Shown: piece after piece, positions 43,242 to 53,755 of the stretch | Position numbering within the stretch: the first letter of the stretch is position 1 | How the letters are laid out: every line of letters starts with the position of its first letter | Origin: Pseudomonas schmalbachii | Lineage (GTDB): Bacteria; Pseudomonadota; Gammaproteobacteria; Pseudomonadales; Pseudomonadaceae | Direction: 5' to 3' | Length of the DNA: 64,000 nt | Assembly: GCF_017589465.1 (NCBI RefSeq) | Contig: NZ_JAELYA010000001.1 | Span: 1,173,364-1,237,363, forward strand | Position numbers and translations under genes: made by a program | The notes under the pieces: generated by a model | Told to the model about the DNA's origin: nothing | The model's input: the letters and a program-made list of their open reading frames with translations, nothing else | The model's database searches: none

Positions 43242-45647
43242 TCAACGGAGCGCCTGCGGGTCGCCCTTCCCGGCGATCGCAGCCGCTTCCTCCGCAGTGA
43301 GCAACGCCGAGCGCGGCACATCCATGAGCCGCGCACAGGCCGCCAGGACATCCGCCCAGCAGGCCCGGTTGGCGAACAGCATGCCCGCCTCATCCAGCGT
43401 ACCGCCGCGGTTGCGGTAGCCCAGCACCGAACTCTTCAGCGCATCCGGCAGGATCGGCCAGAGATGCCCGCGGGCCACTTCAGGGCGCATATGGGTGAGC
43501 AGCACGCGCCGTTCGTGGGTATCCGGGAACAGGCGCGCCATCAGCGCATCATCGGCGCCCGCCGCCAGCTCCCAGTTATCCCGTGGCGCCCGGAAGCGCC
43601 CGGGCTCCTGCAGATAGACCAGACGGTACGGATAGCCGCCCTCCTCCAGACGCACGGCAGCGCGGCGCATTTCCGCCAATTGGTAGCTGCCGTTGGCGAT
43701 CAGCAGCAACGGCTGACTGCCCGGCCGCTCTTCGAGGACGATTGCGCCATCGCGAGCCAGTTGCTCGGCCTGCGCCTGGTCGAACACCGCCGGCCGTTCG
43801 CGCTTGGGTACGACCATGCAGGCCAGTTGGCCGCGGCTGCGGTAGATCTCCGGCAACAGGGCGAGCGCGCTGTTGTGATCGGCCGGGAACAGCACCCGCA
43901 CCATGTCGCTCATTTCGCCGAGCAGAGCCTCGCAGAACGTGGTGTCCTGGTGCGATTGCTGGTTCTTGCCGTTTTCCCAGGTGTGCGAGGTCGCCACCAG
44001 CGGCCAGCCCAGCCATCCCGCCGGGCGCCCGGCCTCTTTCTGCAGGCGGGCGAAGATCAGCGTCTGGCGCACCGCGCCGAGCATCTTCACGCAGAAGGCT
44101 TCGTAGCTGGCGACCAGATTGATCCCGCCCTGGTTGGCCAGGCAGGCGGATACCACCGCCTCTTCATTGAGCGCGGTGATGATCCGCCCATCCACCGCCT
44201 CGACCTCGCTCTCCGGCTCGCAGACCCGGTGCTTCAGCGCCTTCAGCACTCCGCCCAGTCGATTGCTGGCCAGCTCGTCGGGATTGCCGACGCGGGCCCG
44301 CAGGTCGGGGTTGGCCGCGCACAGGTCGACGAAGAAGCGGTCGAGCGCCGCCATCGGCGAACAGAGCTCGCTGCGGTAGTGCAGCTCCGGCATCGACGGT
44401 TCGATGGGGCGCCGCACCGCCAACGGATTGTCCCGTTCCAGCAGGCGACCCTGGCGGGAGCCGGCGAATTGCGTGCAGGCCTCGGCCAGTTCGTCGGGAG
44501 CGACCCACAGCGCCGCGGCGTGGCTGTTGAAAAGATCGCGGGCGTTCTGGTCATCGTGCGGATTGCCGGGTAACGGCAGATTGTGCGCGGCGTTACTGCC
44601 AGCCCCGTGGAAGCCGAAGCCCTTGACGGTTTCCGCGATGGCATAGGGAATCGGCAGCGGGTAGCCAAGAATGCCGCTGTCTTTTTCGCTCATCCGGTGC
44701 GCCAGGCGCTGCTCCATCTCCCACAGGGCGCAGACGAAGGCCGCCGGATCGCGGCCATCGAAAGTCAGCGGATCGAATCCGCAGCGGCGCAGATGCTGCT
44801 TGAAGCCTTCCAGCCCCTCGTGGGTGCCCAGTTCGGTGCGCTGTTCGATGCGCCGGCCGTTGGCGATCATCACCGGCAGCGCCACGCCGCAGTCCTCCGA
44901 GCGCCACCAACGCGGAATCCAGTCGCTGCCGCGCTGCTCCTCGGCGGCACCGTCGGAGAGGAACGCCACCAGGGTTTCTCCCGGTAGCGGCATGTGCGCG
45001 TATTGCAGCTCGGCGAAACCGAGGTAGCCGCCCTCGGCAATCCCCCCGGCGGTATGCGGATTGACATGGCTGCCCAGTGGAACGGCGACGCTGCCGTCGC
45101 TGGCCTGGGCATAGCTGTAGAAGTCGCGAACCAGGCGGGTCAACCCGGCCTCCCCATCGGCATAGGCCTGCGCCTGCTCCGGGTGCAGATTGCCGGTCAG
45201 CACGTTGAGCGCCTCGATCGCCGCCACGCAATGCCCCTGCCCCATGAGCCAGCCGCGGGTCTTGTGGGTCAGGGCATTCAAGGCGAGATAGCCGGCATAG
45301 GCCGGCACCATGTTCAACGCCCCGCCGGTGTGCCCCTCCGGCTGCGCCTTGAAGTCCTCGGCCTGCAACGGCTGGCCATCCAGTCGGACGCGAGCGGCAT
45401 AGGTCATGTGCGCCACCAGCCAGAGCCCGGCGCAGGTCAGGCGATCCAGGGCGATGAACAGCCGATAGACGGCCGAAAGTTCGCCTTGCAGTCCGGATTG
45501 GACCAATTGATGGGCCATGCGAAAAACGCCCGCCTGGGTCGCCGGGCTATGCTGAAGCGGACCACGACCACGCAACCACTCCGCGAATGCCGGTTCGTTG
45601 GCCGCATGGGCTGCCAGCTCGTCCGGACTGGGCAATATCTGGGACAT
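43242..45647 (-). CDS. phosphoketolase-family (XFP) protein with altered motifs
   Basis: The 801-residue protein matches the thiamine-diphosphate phosphoketolase family over its full length: XFP N-terminal domain, pyrimidine-binding middle domain and C-terminal domain. The normal family motifs are changed, however: the GPGHG loop reads GQGHC (136-140), the TPP/Mg motif GDGEAETG reads SDGAAEEQ (231-238), and the NGFSHQD block reads NQQSHQD. YEAFCVKM and HQDTTF are recognisable. These differences mark a separate branch that some databases call xylulose 5-phosphate 3-epimerase-like. I would not assume acetyl-phosphate formation. ACGGAGAG precedes the ATG. The gene is divergent from the beta-CASP gene. 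Confidence 0.88.
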   Translation of the reverse strand: MSQILPSPDELAAHAANEPAFAEWLRGRGPLQHSPATQAGVFRMAHQLVQSGLQGELSAVYRLFIALDRLTCAGLWLVAHMTYAARVRLDGQPLQAEDFKAQPEGHTGGALNMVPAYAGYLALNALTHKTRGWLMGQGHCVAAIEALNVLTGNLHPEQAQAYADGEAGLTRLVRDFYSYAQASDGSVAVPLGSHVNPHTAGGIAEGGYLGFAELQYAHMPLPGETLVAFLSDGAAEEQRGSDWIPRWWRSEDCGVALPVMIANGRRIEQRTELGTHEGLEGFKQHLRRCGFDPLTFDGRDPAAFVCALWEMEQRLAHRMSEKDSGILGYPLPIPYAIAETVKGFGFHGAGSNAAHNLPLPGNPHDDQNARDLFNSHAAALWVAPDELAEACTQFAGSRQGRLLERDNPLAVRRPIEPSMPELHYRSELCSPMAALDRFFVDLCAANPDLRARVGNPDELASNRLGGVLKALKHRVCEPESEVEAVDGRIITALNEEAVVSACLANQGGINLVASYEAFCVKMLGAVRQTLIFARLQKEAGRPAGWLGWPLVATSHTWENGKNQQSHQDTTFCEALLGEMSDMVRVLFPADHNSALALLPEIYRSRGQLACMVVPKRERPAVFDQAQAEQLARDGAIVLEERPGSQPLLLIANGSYQLAEMRRAAVRLEEGGYPYRLVYLQEPGRFRAPRDNWELAAGADDALMARLFPDTHERRVLLTHMRPEVARGHLWPILPDALKSSVLGYRNRGGTLDEAGMLFANRACWADVLAACARLMDVPRSALLTAEEAAAIAGKGDPQALR

Positions 45648-45771
45648 CCTCGACTCTCCGTCTGGGTATACAGGAAGTCTAGGCGCCCCATGCGGAGTAG
45701 CCCTGACGTGCATCAGGCTCACTTCCCGGTTTCTGCGCGAGTCTGGGGAAATTTCCGAACAAGGAGGCAGC

Positions 45772-47175
45772 ATGGCCCTACTCACCTTCATCGGCGCCAT
45801 CCAGGAAGTCACCGGCTCCTGCTATCTGCTGGAGACCCACGATGGCGTCAAGGTTCTGCTCGAATGCGGCATGCGCCAGGGCGTTCGCGACAGGGAGGAA
45901 AAGAACCGCAGCGCCTTCCCCTTCGATCCATCCAGCCTCGACGCGGTGGTCTTGTCCCACGCGCATCTCGACCACAGTGGATTGCTGCCGCGCCTGGTCA
46001 AACAGGGCTACAAGGGGCCGATCTACGCCACGCAATCGTCCTGCGATCTCCTCGAACTGATGCTCATGGACTCCGCGAACATCCAGGAGAAGGACGCCGA
46101 GTGGGAAAGCAAATGGCGCGCCCGCCTCGGCCGCCCGCCGGTCACCCCGCTCTACACCCTGGAAGACGCCGAGCAGGCCCTGAAGCTGCGCCGCCCGGTC
46201 AGCTACGGCAGTACGGTGGAAGTCGCCCAGGGCATACGCGTGACCTTCCATAACGCCGGACATATCCTCGGCTCGGCCATCGTCGAACTGGAAATCCATG
46301 AGCAGGGGCTCACGCGCCGCCTGGTGTTCTCCGGCGACCTCGGCAACACCTGCTCGCCCCTCATGCGGGCGCCGACGCCGCTGTCACGCGCCGATGTGGT
46401 GTTGCTCGAATCCACCTATGGCGATCGCGATCACCGCGACAACAACGAGACCCTGAGCGAACTCGCCGGCATCCTCGAACAGGCGCACAAGGACGGCGGC
46501 AACGTGCTCATCCCGGCGTTCGCGGTCGGGCGTACCCAGGACCTGCTGTACTACCTGGGGCGCTTCTACCAGGAAGGGCGCCTGCCGCAGCAGATGGTTT
46601 TCCTCGACAGCCCGATGGCCGCACGGGCCAACGAGATCTACCTGAGCCATGTCAACGAATTCTCCGACAGCGACCGCGAATACATTCGCGGCACCGGCAC
46701 AGCGCGTCTCGGCGAGTGGCTGCCGATCCTGCGCACGACCCAGAGCCCGGAAGAGTCCATGGCCATCAACCGCATCCAGAGCGGCGCCATCATCATCGCC
46801 GGGAGCGGCATGTGCACCGGCGGGCGCATCGTCCATCACTTCAAGCACAACCTCTGGCGCGAGGAATGCCATGTCGTCATTCCGGGCTTCCAGGCCCAGG
46901 GAACCCTGGGGCGCACGCTGGTCGACGGCGCGCAATTCGCCCGCATCCTGCGCCAGCGCATCGCCGTGCGGGCGAAGATCCACACCCTCGGCGGATTCTC
47001 CGCGCACGCAGGACAATCGCAATTAATTCAGTGGGTTGCCAACTTCGAGCAGAAACCCGAGCTATACCTGATACATGGCGAGCGAGAAAAGATGGATGCC
47101 CTGCAGGCCGCCATCCGCGATCGTCTCAACTGGCAAGCAAACATTCCGGAACCGGGGGACCGCATCGCCATCTGA
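45772..47175 (+). CDS. beta-CASP metallo-beta-lactamase-fold RNase-like protein
   Basis: The 467-residue protein has the MBL motif LSHAHLDHSG (H63, H65, D67, H68), VTFHNAGHILGSA and FSGDLG for the metal site. A beta-CASP domain follows (VLLESTYGDRDH, FAVGRTQDLLYYLGR, SGMCTGGRIVHHF), and the C terminus has TLGGFSAHAGQ and LIHGE. This matches the YsH1/CPSF-73-like prokaryotic exonuclease group without a KH domain. Its RNA target is unknown. AAGGAGGCAGC precedes the ATG at 45772. It is divergent from the phosphoketolase-family gene by 124 bp and followed by a LOG-family gene. Confidence 0.92.
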   Translation: MALLTFIGAIQEVTGSCYLLETHDGVKVLLECGMRQGVRDREEKNRSAFPFDPSSLDAVVLSHAHLDHSGLLPRLVKQGYKGPIYATQSSCDLLELMLMDSANIQEKDAEWESKWRARLGRPPVTPLYTLEDAEQALKLRRPVSYGSTVEVAQGIRVTFHNAGHILGSAIVELEIHEQGLTRRLVFSGDLGNTCSPLMRAPTPLSRADVVLLESTYGDRDHRDNNETLSELAGILEQAHKDGGNVLIPAFAVGRTQDLLYYLGRFYQEGRLPQQMVFLDSPMAARANEIYLSHVNEFSDSDREYIRGTGTARLGEWLPILRTTQSPEESMAINRIQSGAIIIAGSGMCTGGRIVHHFKHNLWREECHVVIPGFQAQGTLGRTLVDGAQFARILRQRIAVRAKIHTLGGFSAHAGQSQLIQWVANFEQKPELYLIHGEREKMDALQAAIRDRLNWQANIPEPGDRIAI

Positions 47176-47264
47176 TACAGAGGGAGGTCTCACTGACTGT
47201 CACATATGCCATGCCAGACTAGCGTGACCGCTTTTCGAGGGGTTGATGAACAAGGAGTATCAAC

Positions 47265-48338
47265 ATGCCCTATGAGCCCGATGACTATCTCTCCAGACAC
47301 TTCCAGACCAGCGGCACCGAGCTGGCGCAGAAAGTAGAAGAACTCGCGGCAATGGCCGTACCCGTCGGCAGCCCCAACATGCCGCTCTACCAGGAAATGC
47401 TCACCACCGTGGCCCGCATGGCCCAGGCCGACCGCAACCGCTGGGACGCCAAGATCATGCTGCAGACCCTGCGCGAAATGGAGCGCGCCTTCAGCACCCT
47501 GGAACAATTCAAGCGCCGGCGCAAAGTCACCGTCTTCGGATCGGCGCGCACGCCGGAAGATCATCCGCTGTACGCCCTGGCCCGCGAACTGGGCAAGACC
47601 CTGGCCCGCTACGACATGATGGTCATCACCGGCGCCGGTGGCGGCATCATGGCCGCGGCCCACGAGGGTTCGGGGCTGGAGAACAGCCTGGGCTTCAATA
47701 TCACCCTGCCCTTCGAGCAGCAGGCCAATCACACCGTGGAAGGCAGCAGCAACCTGCTGTCGTTCCACTTCTTCTTCCTGCGCAAACTGTTCTTCGTCAA
47801 GGAGGCCGATGCCCTGGTGCTCTGCCCCGGCGGCTTCGGCACGCTGGACGAAGCGCTCGAAGTGCTCACCCTGATCCAGACCGGCAAGAGCCCGCTGGTG
47901 CCGATCGTGCTGCTCGACCAGCCGACCGGCCATTACTGGGAACACGCCCTGCATTTCATGAAGGAGCAACTGGAAGACAACCGCTACATCCTTTCCAGCG
48001 ACATGCACCTGATCAGGCTGGTCCACTCGGCCGAAGAGGCTGCCGAGGAAATTGCCCAGTTCTACAGCAACTTCAACTCCAGCCGCTGGCTGAAGGACCG
48101 CTTCGTGATTCGCCTGAACCACGCCCTGAAGCAGAGTGCGCTGGACCGCCTGCATGAGGAGTTCCTCGACATCTGCCTGAACGACGGATTCCACCAGCAG
48201 CCCTACAGCGAACTGGAGCAGGACGAGCCGGAGTTCTTCCACCTGACACGCCTGGCGTTCACCTTCAACGGCCGCGACCATGGCCGCCTGCGGGAGCTGG
48301 TGAACTTCATCAACCAGCCGGAAAACTGGGCGGCCTGA
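47265..48338 (+). CDS. LOG-family Rossmann protein (long form)
   Basis: The 357-residue protein contains the LOG/TIGR00730 domain, with GSAR near residue 92, TGAGGGIM at 122-129 and the signature PGGFGTLDE at 188-196. LOG enzymes remove the ribose phosphate from cytokinin nucleotides and, more generally, hydrolyse AMP-like nucleotides. Long N- and C-terminal extensions (about 85 and 80 residues) set it apart from the short LOG type. AAGGAGTATCAAC precedes the ATG. In P. aeruginosa a similar gene lies beside recX-recA. Confidence 0.85.
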   Translation: MPYEPDDYLSRHFQTSGTELAQKVEELAAMAVPVGSPNMPLYQEMLTTVARMAQADRNRWDAKIMLQTLREMERAFSTLEQFKRRRKVTVFGSARTPEDHPLYALARELGKTLARYDMMVITGAGGGIMAAAHEGSGLENSLGFNITLPFEQQANHTVEGSSNLLSFHFFFLRKLFFVKEADALVLCPGGFGTLDEALEVLTLIQTGKSPLVPIVLLDQPTGHYWEHALHFMKEQLEDNRYILSSDMHLIRLVHSAEEAAEEIAQFYSNFNSSRWLKDRFVIRLNHALKQSALDRLHEEFLDICLNDGFHQQPYSELEQDEPEFFHLTRLAFTFNGRDHGRLRELVNFINQPENWAA

Positions 48339-48394
48339 CAAGCGCCAAGCAGCGCCCGGACTGAGCCGCCCGGCGCAATGCCTCCACGAAAGCT

Positions 48395-48420
48395 GCCATG
48401 CCCAAGACCCCGGGCATGGC
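48395..48420. repeat. GCCATGCCC inverted repeat between LOG and recX genes
   Basis: Arms GCCATGCCC and GGGCATGGC flank an 8 bp spacer. It lies between two convergent genes (LOG and recX). No T tract follows, so it resembles a REP unit more than a terminator. Confidence 0.55.
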
Positions 48421-48521
48421 CTACTCATGTCTGCATTGGCACTGGCCGGGAAAAGCGGCGAACCCAGGACACCGGGTAGCGTTTAGCCTCCGGCAGCAGT
48501 TCCCGTGAATACGGAATTTCT

Positions 48522-48992
48522 TTACCAGTCTTCCGTGCTGCGGCCACTGAGCAATCGATTGATCGACTCCGGCGAATAGCCCCGGTAGTTCAGGAACCGC
48601 CCCTGCTGGGCACGCTCCCTGGCATCCACGGGCAAACGCCCGGCGAATTTGCGTCGCCAGGCTTCGCGCAACTGGGCAGACCAATCGACTGCAGCTTCGC
48701 TCAGGGCCTTTTCGATTTCACTGCGCGGCAAACCTCGCTGCGCCAGCTCCTCGCGGATGCGCAACGGGCCGTAGCCATTGCGGGCACGGCTGGCGATGAA
48801 GCTTTCCAGATAACGGGACTCGTTGAGCAACCCCTCCTCGGCCAGACGGTCGAGGGCGGGGTCGATCAGGTCCTGGGACGCGCCGCGCTGGCGCAACTTG
48901 CGGGACAACTCGGCGCGGCCGTGCTCGCGACGCGCCAGGAGGTCCATGGCGGCCCGCCGCACGGCGACGGGATTATCGAGCACGACCGGCAT
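48522..48992 (-). CDS. recX: RecA regulator RecX
   Basis: RecX binds RecA filaments and limits their growth. The 156-residue protein has the tandem three-helix RecX repeats: [40 protein letters not shown] and the C-terminal [19 protein letters not shown]. It starts seven bases after the recA stop, in the same operon and under the same SOS control. Confidence 0.95.
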   Translation of the reverse strand: MPVVLDNPVAVRRAAMDLLARREHGRAELSRKLRQRGASQDLIDPALDRLAEEGLLNESRYLESFIASRARNGYGPLRIREELAQRGLPRSEIEKALSEAAVDWSAQLREAWRRKFAGRLPVDARERAQQGRFLNYRGYSPESINRLLSGRSTEDW

Positions 48993-48999
48993 GGCGGGA

Positions 49000-50061
49000 T
49001 CAGTAGTCGAGGTCGGCTTCGGCAGCCTCGGCGGCCTCTGCGGCTGCCAGCTCGGCTTTGGTCGGAGCCGGCTGGTTCTTCAGCAATTGCTCGCGGATGG
49101 ACTTGTCCAGCACCGCGCAGATCTCCGCATTCTCTTCCAGGAACTTGGCGGCATTCGCCTTGCCCTGGCCGATCTTGCTGCCCTGGTAGCTGTACCAGGC
49201 GCCGGACTTCTCGATCAGCCCCAGTTGCACGCCCAGATCGATGATTTCGCCGGTGCGATAGATGCCCTTGCCGTAAAGGATCTGGAACTCGGCCTGACGG
49301 AACGGCGGCGCCACCTTGTTCTTCACTACCTTGACGCGAGTCTCGCTGCCCACCACTTCGTCGCCATCCTTCACGGCGCCGGTACGGCGGATGTCCAGGC
49401 GGACAGAGGCGTAGAACTTCAGCGCATTACCGCCGGTGGTGGTTTCCGGGTTGCCGAACATCACGCCGATCTTCATGCGGATCTGGTTGATGAAGATGAC
49501 CAGGCAGTTGGCGTTCTTGATGTTGCCGGTGATCTTGCGCAGTGCCTGGGACATCAGGCGGGCCTGCAGGCCGACGTGGGCGTCACCCATTTCGCCCTCG
49601 ATCTCGGCCTTGGGCACCAGAGCCGCCACGGAGTCGACGATGATCACGTCGACCGCATTGGAACGCACCAGCATGTCGGTGATTTCCAGCGCCTGCTCGC
49701 CGGTATCCGGCTGCGAAACCAGCAGGTCATCGACGTTGACGCCCAGCTTGCCGGCATAGTCCGGGTCCAGCGCGTGTTCGGCGTCGACGAAGGCGCAGGT
49801 GGCGCCCTGCTTCTGGGCTTCGGCGATGACCGACAGGGTCAGGGTGGTTTTACCCGAGGACTCCGGGCCGTAGATCTCGACGATACGGCCTTTCGGCAGG
49901 CCGCCGATGCCGAGCGCGATATCCAGGCCGAGGGAGCCGGTGGAAATGGCCGGAATGGCCTGGCGCTCGTGGTCGCCCATGCGCATGACCGCGCCCTTGC
50001 CGAATTGGCGCTCGATCTGTCCAAGCGCCGCGGCCAGGGCGCGCTTCTTGTTCTCGTCCAT
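49000..50061 (-). CDS. recA: recombinase RecA
   Basis: RecA forms filaments on single-stranded DNA for homologous recombination and triggers LexA self-cleavage. The 353-residue protein has Walker A GPESSGKT at 65-72, Walker [10 protein letters not shown], the L1/L2 loops and the MAW-type motifs. The acidic C-terminal tail ([13 protein letters not shown]) is typical. The ATG at 50061 is the true start; four upstream codons are ignored. It has an SOS promoter with a LexA box. Confidence 0.99.
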   Translation of the reverse strand: MDENKKRALAAALGQIERQFGKGAVMRMGDHERQAIPAISTGSLGLDIALGIGGLPKGRIVEIYGPESSGKTTLTLSVIAEAQKQGATCAFVDAEHALDPDYAGKLGVNVDDLLVSQPDTGEQALEITDMLVRSNAVDVIIVDSVAALVPKAEIEGEMGDAHVGLQARLMSQALRKITGNIKNANCLVIFINQIRMKIGVMFGNPETTTGGNALKFYASVRLDIRRTGAVKDGDEVVGSETRVKVVKNKVAPPFRQAEFQILYGKGIYRTGEIIDLGVQLGLIEKSGAWYSYQGSKIGQGKANAAKFLEENAEICAVLDKSIREQLLKNQPAPTKAELAAAEAAEAAEADLDY

Positions 50062-50104
50062 TGAAGTCCTCACGAAGTCAGAGCGGCCGGACGGCCACGA
50101 ACAA

Positions 50105-50120
50105 CTGTATAATTAGACAG
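50105..50120. promoter_or_regulatory. LexA (SOS) box of recA
   Basis: CTGTATAATTAGACAG matches the gammaproteobacterial SOS consensus CTG-N10-CAG. It overlaps the recA -10 box (TAATTA, 50110-50115); the -35 box TTGCCC is at 50133-50138 on the minus strand with 17 bp spacing, so bound LexA would block the promoter. Confidence 0.9.
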
Positions 50121-50147
50121 TATTATTCCACAGGGCAAGTCGCTCGC

Positions 50148-50660
50148 CTACCCCTGCACAGGATTTTCCCCGCCCGCCAGTCGCAACAGCCCGGCCAGAG
50201 CGGTCGCCACCGTCTGCCGGCGCACCGCGGCCCGATCGCCGGCGAACTGACGGCATTCGGTGAACAGTTTCTCGCCATCAGCCCAGGCCAGCCAGACGGT
50301 TCCTACCGGCTTTTCCACGGAACCGCCATCCGGACCGGCAATACCGCTGACCGCCACGGAAAAACGTGCACCGCTGCGTTCGCGCGCACCGCTGGCCATC
50401 GCCTCGACCACTTCGCGACTGACCGCGCCGACCTCGGCGAAAAGCATCGGCGACACGCCAAGCTGTGCTGTCTTCTGCTCATTCGAATAGGTGACATAGC
50501 CGGCCTCGAACCAGACCGAACTGCCGGCGATCCGGGTAATCGCCTCGGCAATCCCGCCACCGGTACAGGACTCGGCGGTGGTCACCTTCTGCTGCGAAGC
50601 CGCAAGTTTCGAACCGAGCCGGGCGGCCAGCTCGGTGATATCTGCATCATTGATGGACAC
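50148..50660 (-). CDS. pncC: nicotinamide-nucleotide amidase PncC (CinA C-terminal domain)
   Basis: The 170-residue enzyme hydrolyses NMN to nicotinate mononucleotide in NAD salvage. It consists of the CinA C-terminal domain alone. Landmarks are TTAESCTGGGIAEAITRIAGSS with the catalytic Ser near residue 31, VTYSNEQKTAQLGV and AVSGIAGPDGGS. It lies upstream of recA with an 86 bp gap that holds the recA promoter. It is divergent from mutS. Confidence 0.93.
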   Translation of the reverse strand: MSINDADITELAARLGSKLAASQQKVTTAESCTGGGIAEAITRIAGSSVWFEAGYVTYSNEQKTAQLGVSPMLFAEVGAVSREVVEAMASGARERSGARFSVAVSGIAGPDGGSVEKPVGTVWLAWADGEKLFTECRQFAGDRAAVRRQTVATALAGLLRLAGGENPVQG

Positions 50661-50742
50661 AAAGCTCTCCGGGGTTAAAGAAGCTCAGGCGGATACCGTA
50701 CACTAGGCGCTTTTGCATATAGAAGCCGGACAGCCCCCTGTA

Positions 50743-53316
50743 ATGAGCCAGAGCGACCTCTCCGCCCACACGCCCATGATGCAACAGTACTGGAAGCTGA
50801 AGAACCAGCATCCGGAACAGCTGATGTTCTATCGCATGGGCGACTTCTACGAGCTCTTCTACGAAGACGCGAAGAAAGCCGCCAAGCTGCTCGACATCAC
50901 CCTGACCGCACGCGGTCAGTCGGCTGGCAACGCCATCCCGATGGCCGGTATTCCCTTCCACTCCGCCGAAGGCTACCTGGCCAAGCTGGTCAAGCTCGGC
51001 GAGTCCGTGGTGATCTGCGAGCAGATCGGCGATCCAGCGACCAGCAAGGGGCCGGTGGAACGCCAGGTGGTGCGCATCATCACGCCCGGCACGGTCAGCG
51101 ACGAGGCGCTGCTCGACGAGCGCCGCGACAACCTGCTGGCGGCGGTGCTCGGTGACGAACGGCTGTTCGGACTGGCGGTACTGGATATCACCAGCGGCCG
51201 CTTCAGCGTCCAGGAAATCCGCGGCTGGGAAAACCTGCTCGCCGAACTGGAGCGCATGAACCCTGCGGAGCTGCTGATCCCGGACGACTGGCCGCAAGGC
51301 CTGCCGGCCGAGAAGCGTCGCGGCGTGCGCCGTCGCGCGCCATGGGACTTCGATCGCGACTCGGCATTCAAGAGCCTCTGCCAGCAGTTCGGCACCCAGG
51401 ACCTGAAAGGCTTCGGCTGCCAGGACCTGACGCTGGCCATCGGCGCCGCCGGCTGCCTGCTCGGCTACGCCAGGGAAACCCAGCGCACCGCCCTGCCGCA
51501 CCTGCGCAGCCTGCGCCACGAGCGCCTGGACGACACGGTGATCCTCGACGGTGCCAGCCGCCGCAACCTGGAGCTGGACACCAACCTCAGCGGCGGCCGT
51601 GACAACACCCTGCAGTCGGTAGTCGACCGCTGCCAGACCGCCATGGGCAGCCGCCTGCTGACCCGCTGGCTGAACCGCCCGCTGCGCGACCGCGCGGTCC
51701 TCGAAGCCCGCCAGGAATCCATCGCCTGCCTGCTGGAACGCTACCGCTTCGAGAACCTGCAGCCGCAGCTCAAGGAAATCGGCGACGTCGAGCGCATCCT
51801 CGCCCGTATCGGCCTGCGCAACGCCCGCCCGCGCGACCTGGCGCGCCTGCGCGATGCGCTGGCGGCCCTGCCCGAACTGCAGCGCGGCATGGTCGAACTG
51901 GAGGCCCCGCACCTTGGCGACCTGGCCACCAGCATCCGCACATACCCGGAGCTGGCCGACCTGCTGGCGCGGGCGGTCATCGACAACCCGCCAGCGGTGA
52001 TCCGTGACGGCGGCGTGATCAAGCAAGGCTATGACGCGGAGCTCGACGAGCTATTGACGCTCAGCGAAAACGCCGGGCAATTCCTGATGGACCTGGAGGC
52101 ACGGGAAAAGGCCCGCACCGGCCTGCCCAACCTCAAGGTCGGCTACAACCGCATCCACGGCTACTACATCGAACTGCCGCGCGTTCAAGCCGAGCAGGCG
52201 CCGGCCGACTATATCCGCCGCCAGACCCTGAAAGGCGCCGAGCGCTTCATCACCCCGGAGCTGAAAGCCTTCGAGGACAAGGCGCTGTCCGCCCAGAGCC
52301 GCGCCCTGGCCCGTGAAAAGCAACTCTATGAAGAGCTGCTGGAACTGCTGATCGCCCAGCTCGCCCCGCTGCAGGATACCGCCGCCGCCCTGGCCGAACT
52401 GGACGTGCTGGCGAACCTGGCCGAACGCGCGCTCAACCTCGACCTGAACCGTCCGCGCTTCGTCGAGGAATCCGGCATCCTGATCGAACAGGGCCGCCAT
52501 CCGGTGGTGGAACAGGTGCTGGATACGCCTTTCGTGGCCAACGACCTGACGCTCGACGAAGACACCCGCATGCTGGTGATTACCGGCCCGAACATGGGCG
52601 GTAAATCCACCTATATGCGGCAAACAGCGCTGATCGTGCTGTTGGCGCATATCGGCAGTTTCGTCCCGGCAGCGCGTTGCGAACTGTCCCTGGTGGACCG
52701 CATCTTCACCCGTATCGGCTCCTCGGACGACCTAGCCGGCGGCCGCTCCACCTTCATGGTGGAAATGAGCGAGACGGCGAACATCCTGCACAACGCCACC
52801 GATCGCAGCCTGGTGCTGATGGACGAAGTCGGCCGCGGCACCAGCACCTTCGACGGTCTGTCGCTGGCCTGGGCAGCAGCGGAACATCTGGCCTGTCTGC
52901 GCGCCTTCACGCTGTTCGCCACCCACTACTTCGAACTGACCGTACTGCCGGAAAGCGAACCGGCGGTGGCCAACGTGCACCTGAACGCAACGGAGCACAA
53001 CGAGCGCATCGTCTTCCTGCACCACGTGCTGCCCGGACCGGCCAGCCAGAGCTATGGCCTGGCGGTCGCGCAACTGGCCGGCGTGCCCGGCCAGGTGATC
53101 CAGCGCGCCCGAGAGCACCTGGCACGCCTGGAAACCACCAGCCTGCCCCACGAACAACCCCGCGCCATCAATTCCCATGAGTCGGCACCCGTGCAGAGCG
53201 ACCTGTTCGCCAGCCTGCCGCACCCGCTGATCGATGAGCTTTCACGGATCAAACCCGACGACCTGACCCCGCGTCAGGCGCTGGATTTGTTATATGCATG
53301 GAAGACGCGAATCTGA
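50743..53316 (+). CDS. mutS: DNA mismatch repair protein MutS
   Basis: MutS recognises mismatches and starts repair with MutL. The 857-residue protein has the mismatch-reading F35-Y-E37 in MGDFYELF, the clamp and lever domains, Walker [10 protein letters not shown] (615-623), the ABC-like Walker B ([15 protein letters not shown]) and FATHYFEL. The C terminus ends with the short dimerisation helices ([15 protein letters not shown]). The ATG at 50743 matches family N termini, although there is no clear ribosome-binding site. Confidence 0.98.
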   Translation: MSQSDLSAHTPMMQQYWKLKNQHPEQLMFYRMGDFYELFYEDAKKAAKLLDITLTARGQSAGNAIPMAGIPFHSAEGYLAKLVKLGESVVICEQIGDPATSKGPVERQVVRIITPGTVSDEALLDERRDNLLAAVLGDERLFGLAVLDITSGRFSVQEIRGWENLLAELERMNPAELLIPDDWPQGLPAEKRRGVRRRAPWDFDRDSAFKSLCQQFGTQDLKGFGCQDLTLAIGAAGCLLGYARETQRTALPHLRSLRHERLDDTVILDGASRRNLELDTNLSGGRDNTLQSVVDRCQTAMGSRLLTRWLNRPLRDRAVLEARQESIACLLERYRFENLQPQLKEIGDVERILARIGLRNARPRDLARLRDALAALPELQRGMVELEAPHLGDLATSIRTYPELADLLARAVIDNPPAVIRDGGVIKQGYDAELDELLTLSENAGQFLMDLEAREKARTGLPNLKVGYNRIHGYYIELPRVQAEQAPADYIRRQTLKGAERFITPELKAFEDKALSAQSRALAREKQLYEELLELLIAQLAPLQDTAAALAELDVLANLAERALNLDLNRPRFVEESGILIEQGRHPVVEQVLDTPFVANDLTLDEDTRMLVITGPNMGGKSTYMRQTALIVLLAHIGSFVPAARCELSLVDRIFTRIGSSDDLAGGRSTFMVEMSETANILHNATDRSLVLMDEVGRGTSTFDGLSLAWAAAEHLACLRAFTLFATHYFELTVLPESEPAVANVHLNATEHNERIVFLHHVLPGPASQSYGLAVAQLAGVPGQVIQRAREHLARLETTSLPHEQPRAINSHESAPVQSDLFASLPHPLIDELSRIKPDDLTPRQALDLLYAWKTRI

Positions 53317-53382
53317 CGGACAGCCGAACAAGCTGCTAGAATCGCGCGCGCTTAGCCGCACGCCTGAGGAGAAAATTAGAAA

Positions 53383-53706
53383 ATGACCTTCGTCGTCACC
53401 GACAACTGCATCAAGTGCAAATACACCGACTGCGTGGAAGTCTGCCCGGTAGACTGCTTCTACGAAGGCCCGAACTTCCTGGTCATCCACCCGGACGAAT
53501 GCATCGACTGCGCGCTCTGCGAGCCCGAGTGCCCGGCCCAGGCGATCTTCTCCGAGGACGAGGTCCCGGAGAACATGCAGGAATTCATCGAGCTGAACAA
53601 GGATCTGGCCGAGGTGTGGCCGAACATCACCGAGAAAAAGGATTCGCTGCCGGACGCCGAACAGTGGGATGGCGTCGCCGACAAGCTGAAGCACCTGGAG
53701 CGCTGA
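53383..53706 (+). CDS. fdxA: 7Fe ferredoxin FdxA
   Basis: The 107-residue ferredoxin binds a 3Fe-4S and a 4Fe-4S cluster. Cysteines C9, C17 and C50 fit the 3Fe-4S site, and C21, C40, C43 and C46 fit the 4Fe-4S site, as in Azotobacter ferredoxin I. The C-terminal extension ([23 protein letters not shown]) is typical. TGAGGAGAAAATTAGAAA precedes the ATG. A terminator follows, then the convergent rsmZ gene. Confidence 0.96.
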   Translation: MTFVVTDNCIKCKYTDCVEVCPVDCFYEGPNFLVIHPDECIDCALCEPECPAQAIFSEDEVPENMQEFIELNKDLAEVWPNITEKKDSLPDAEQWDGVADKLKHLER

Positions 53707-53717
53707 TCTCCATAGCA

Positions 53718-53746
53718 CAAGGCCCGCAAACGCGGGCCTTGTCTTT
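53718..53746 (+). terminator. terminator of fdxA
   Basis: The stem CAAGGCCCGC and its complement flank AAAC and are followed by TCTTTT. Confidence 0.9.
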
Positions 53747-53755
53747 TCTGCAGGC

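Noticed and set aside
48395..48420. terminator for the LOG gene
   Set aside because: The inverted repeat has no T tract on either side, so it is listed as a repeat only.
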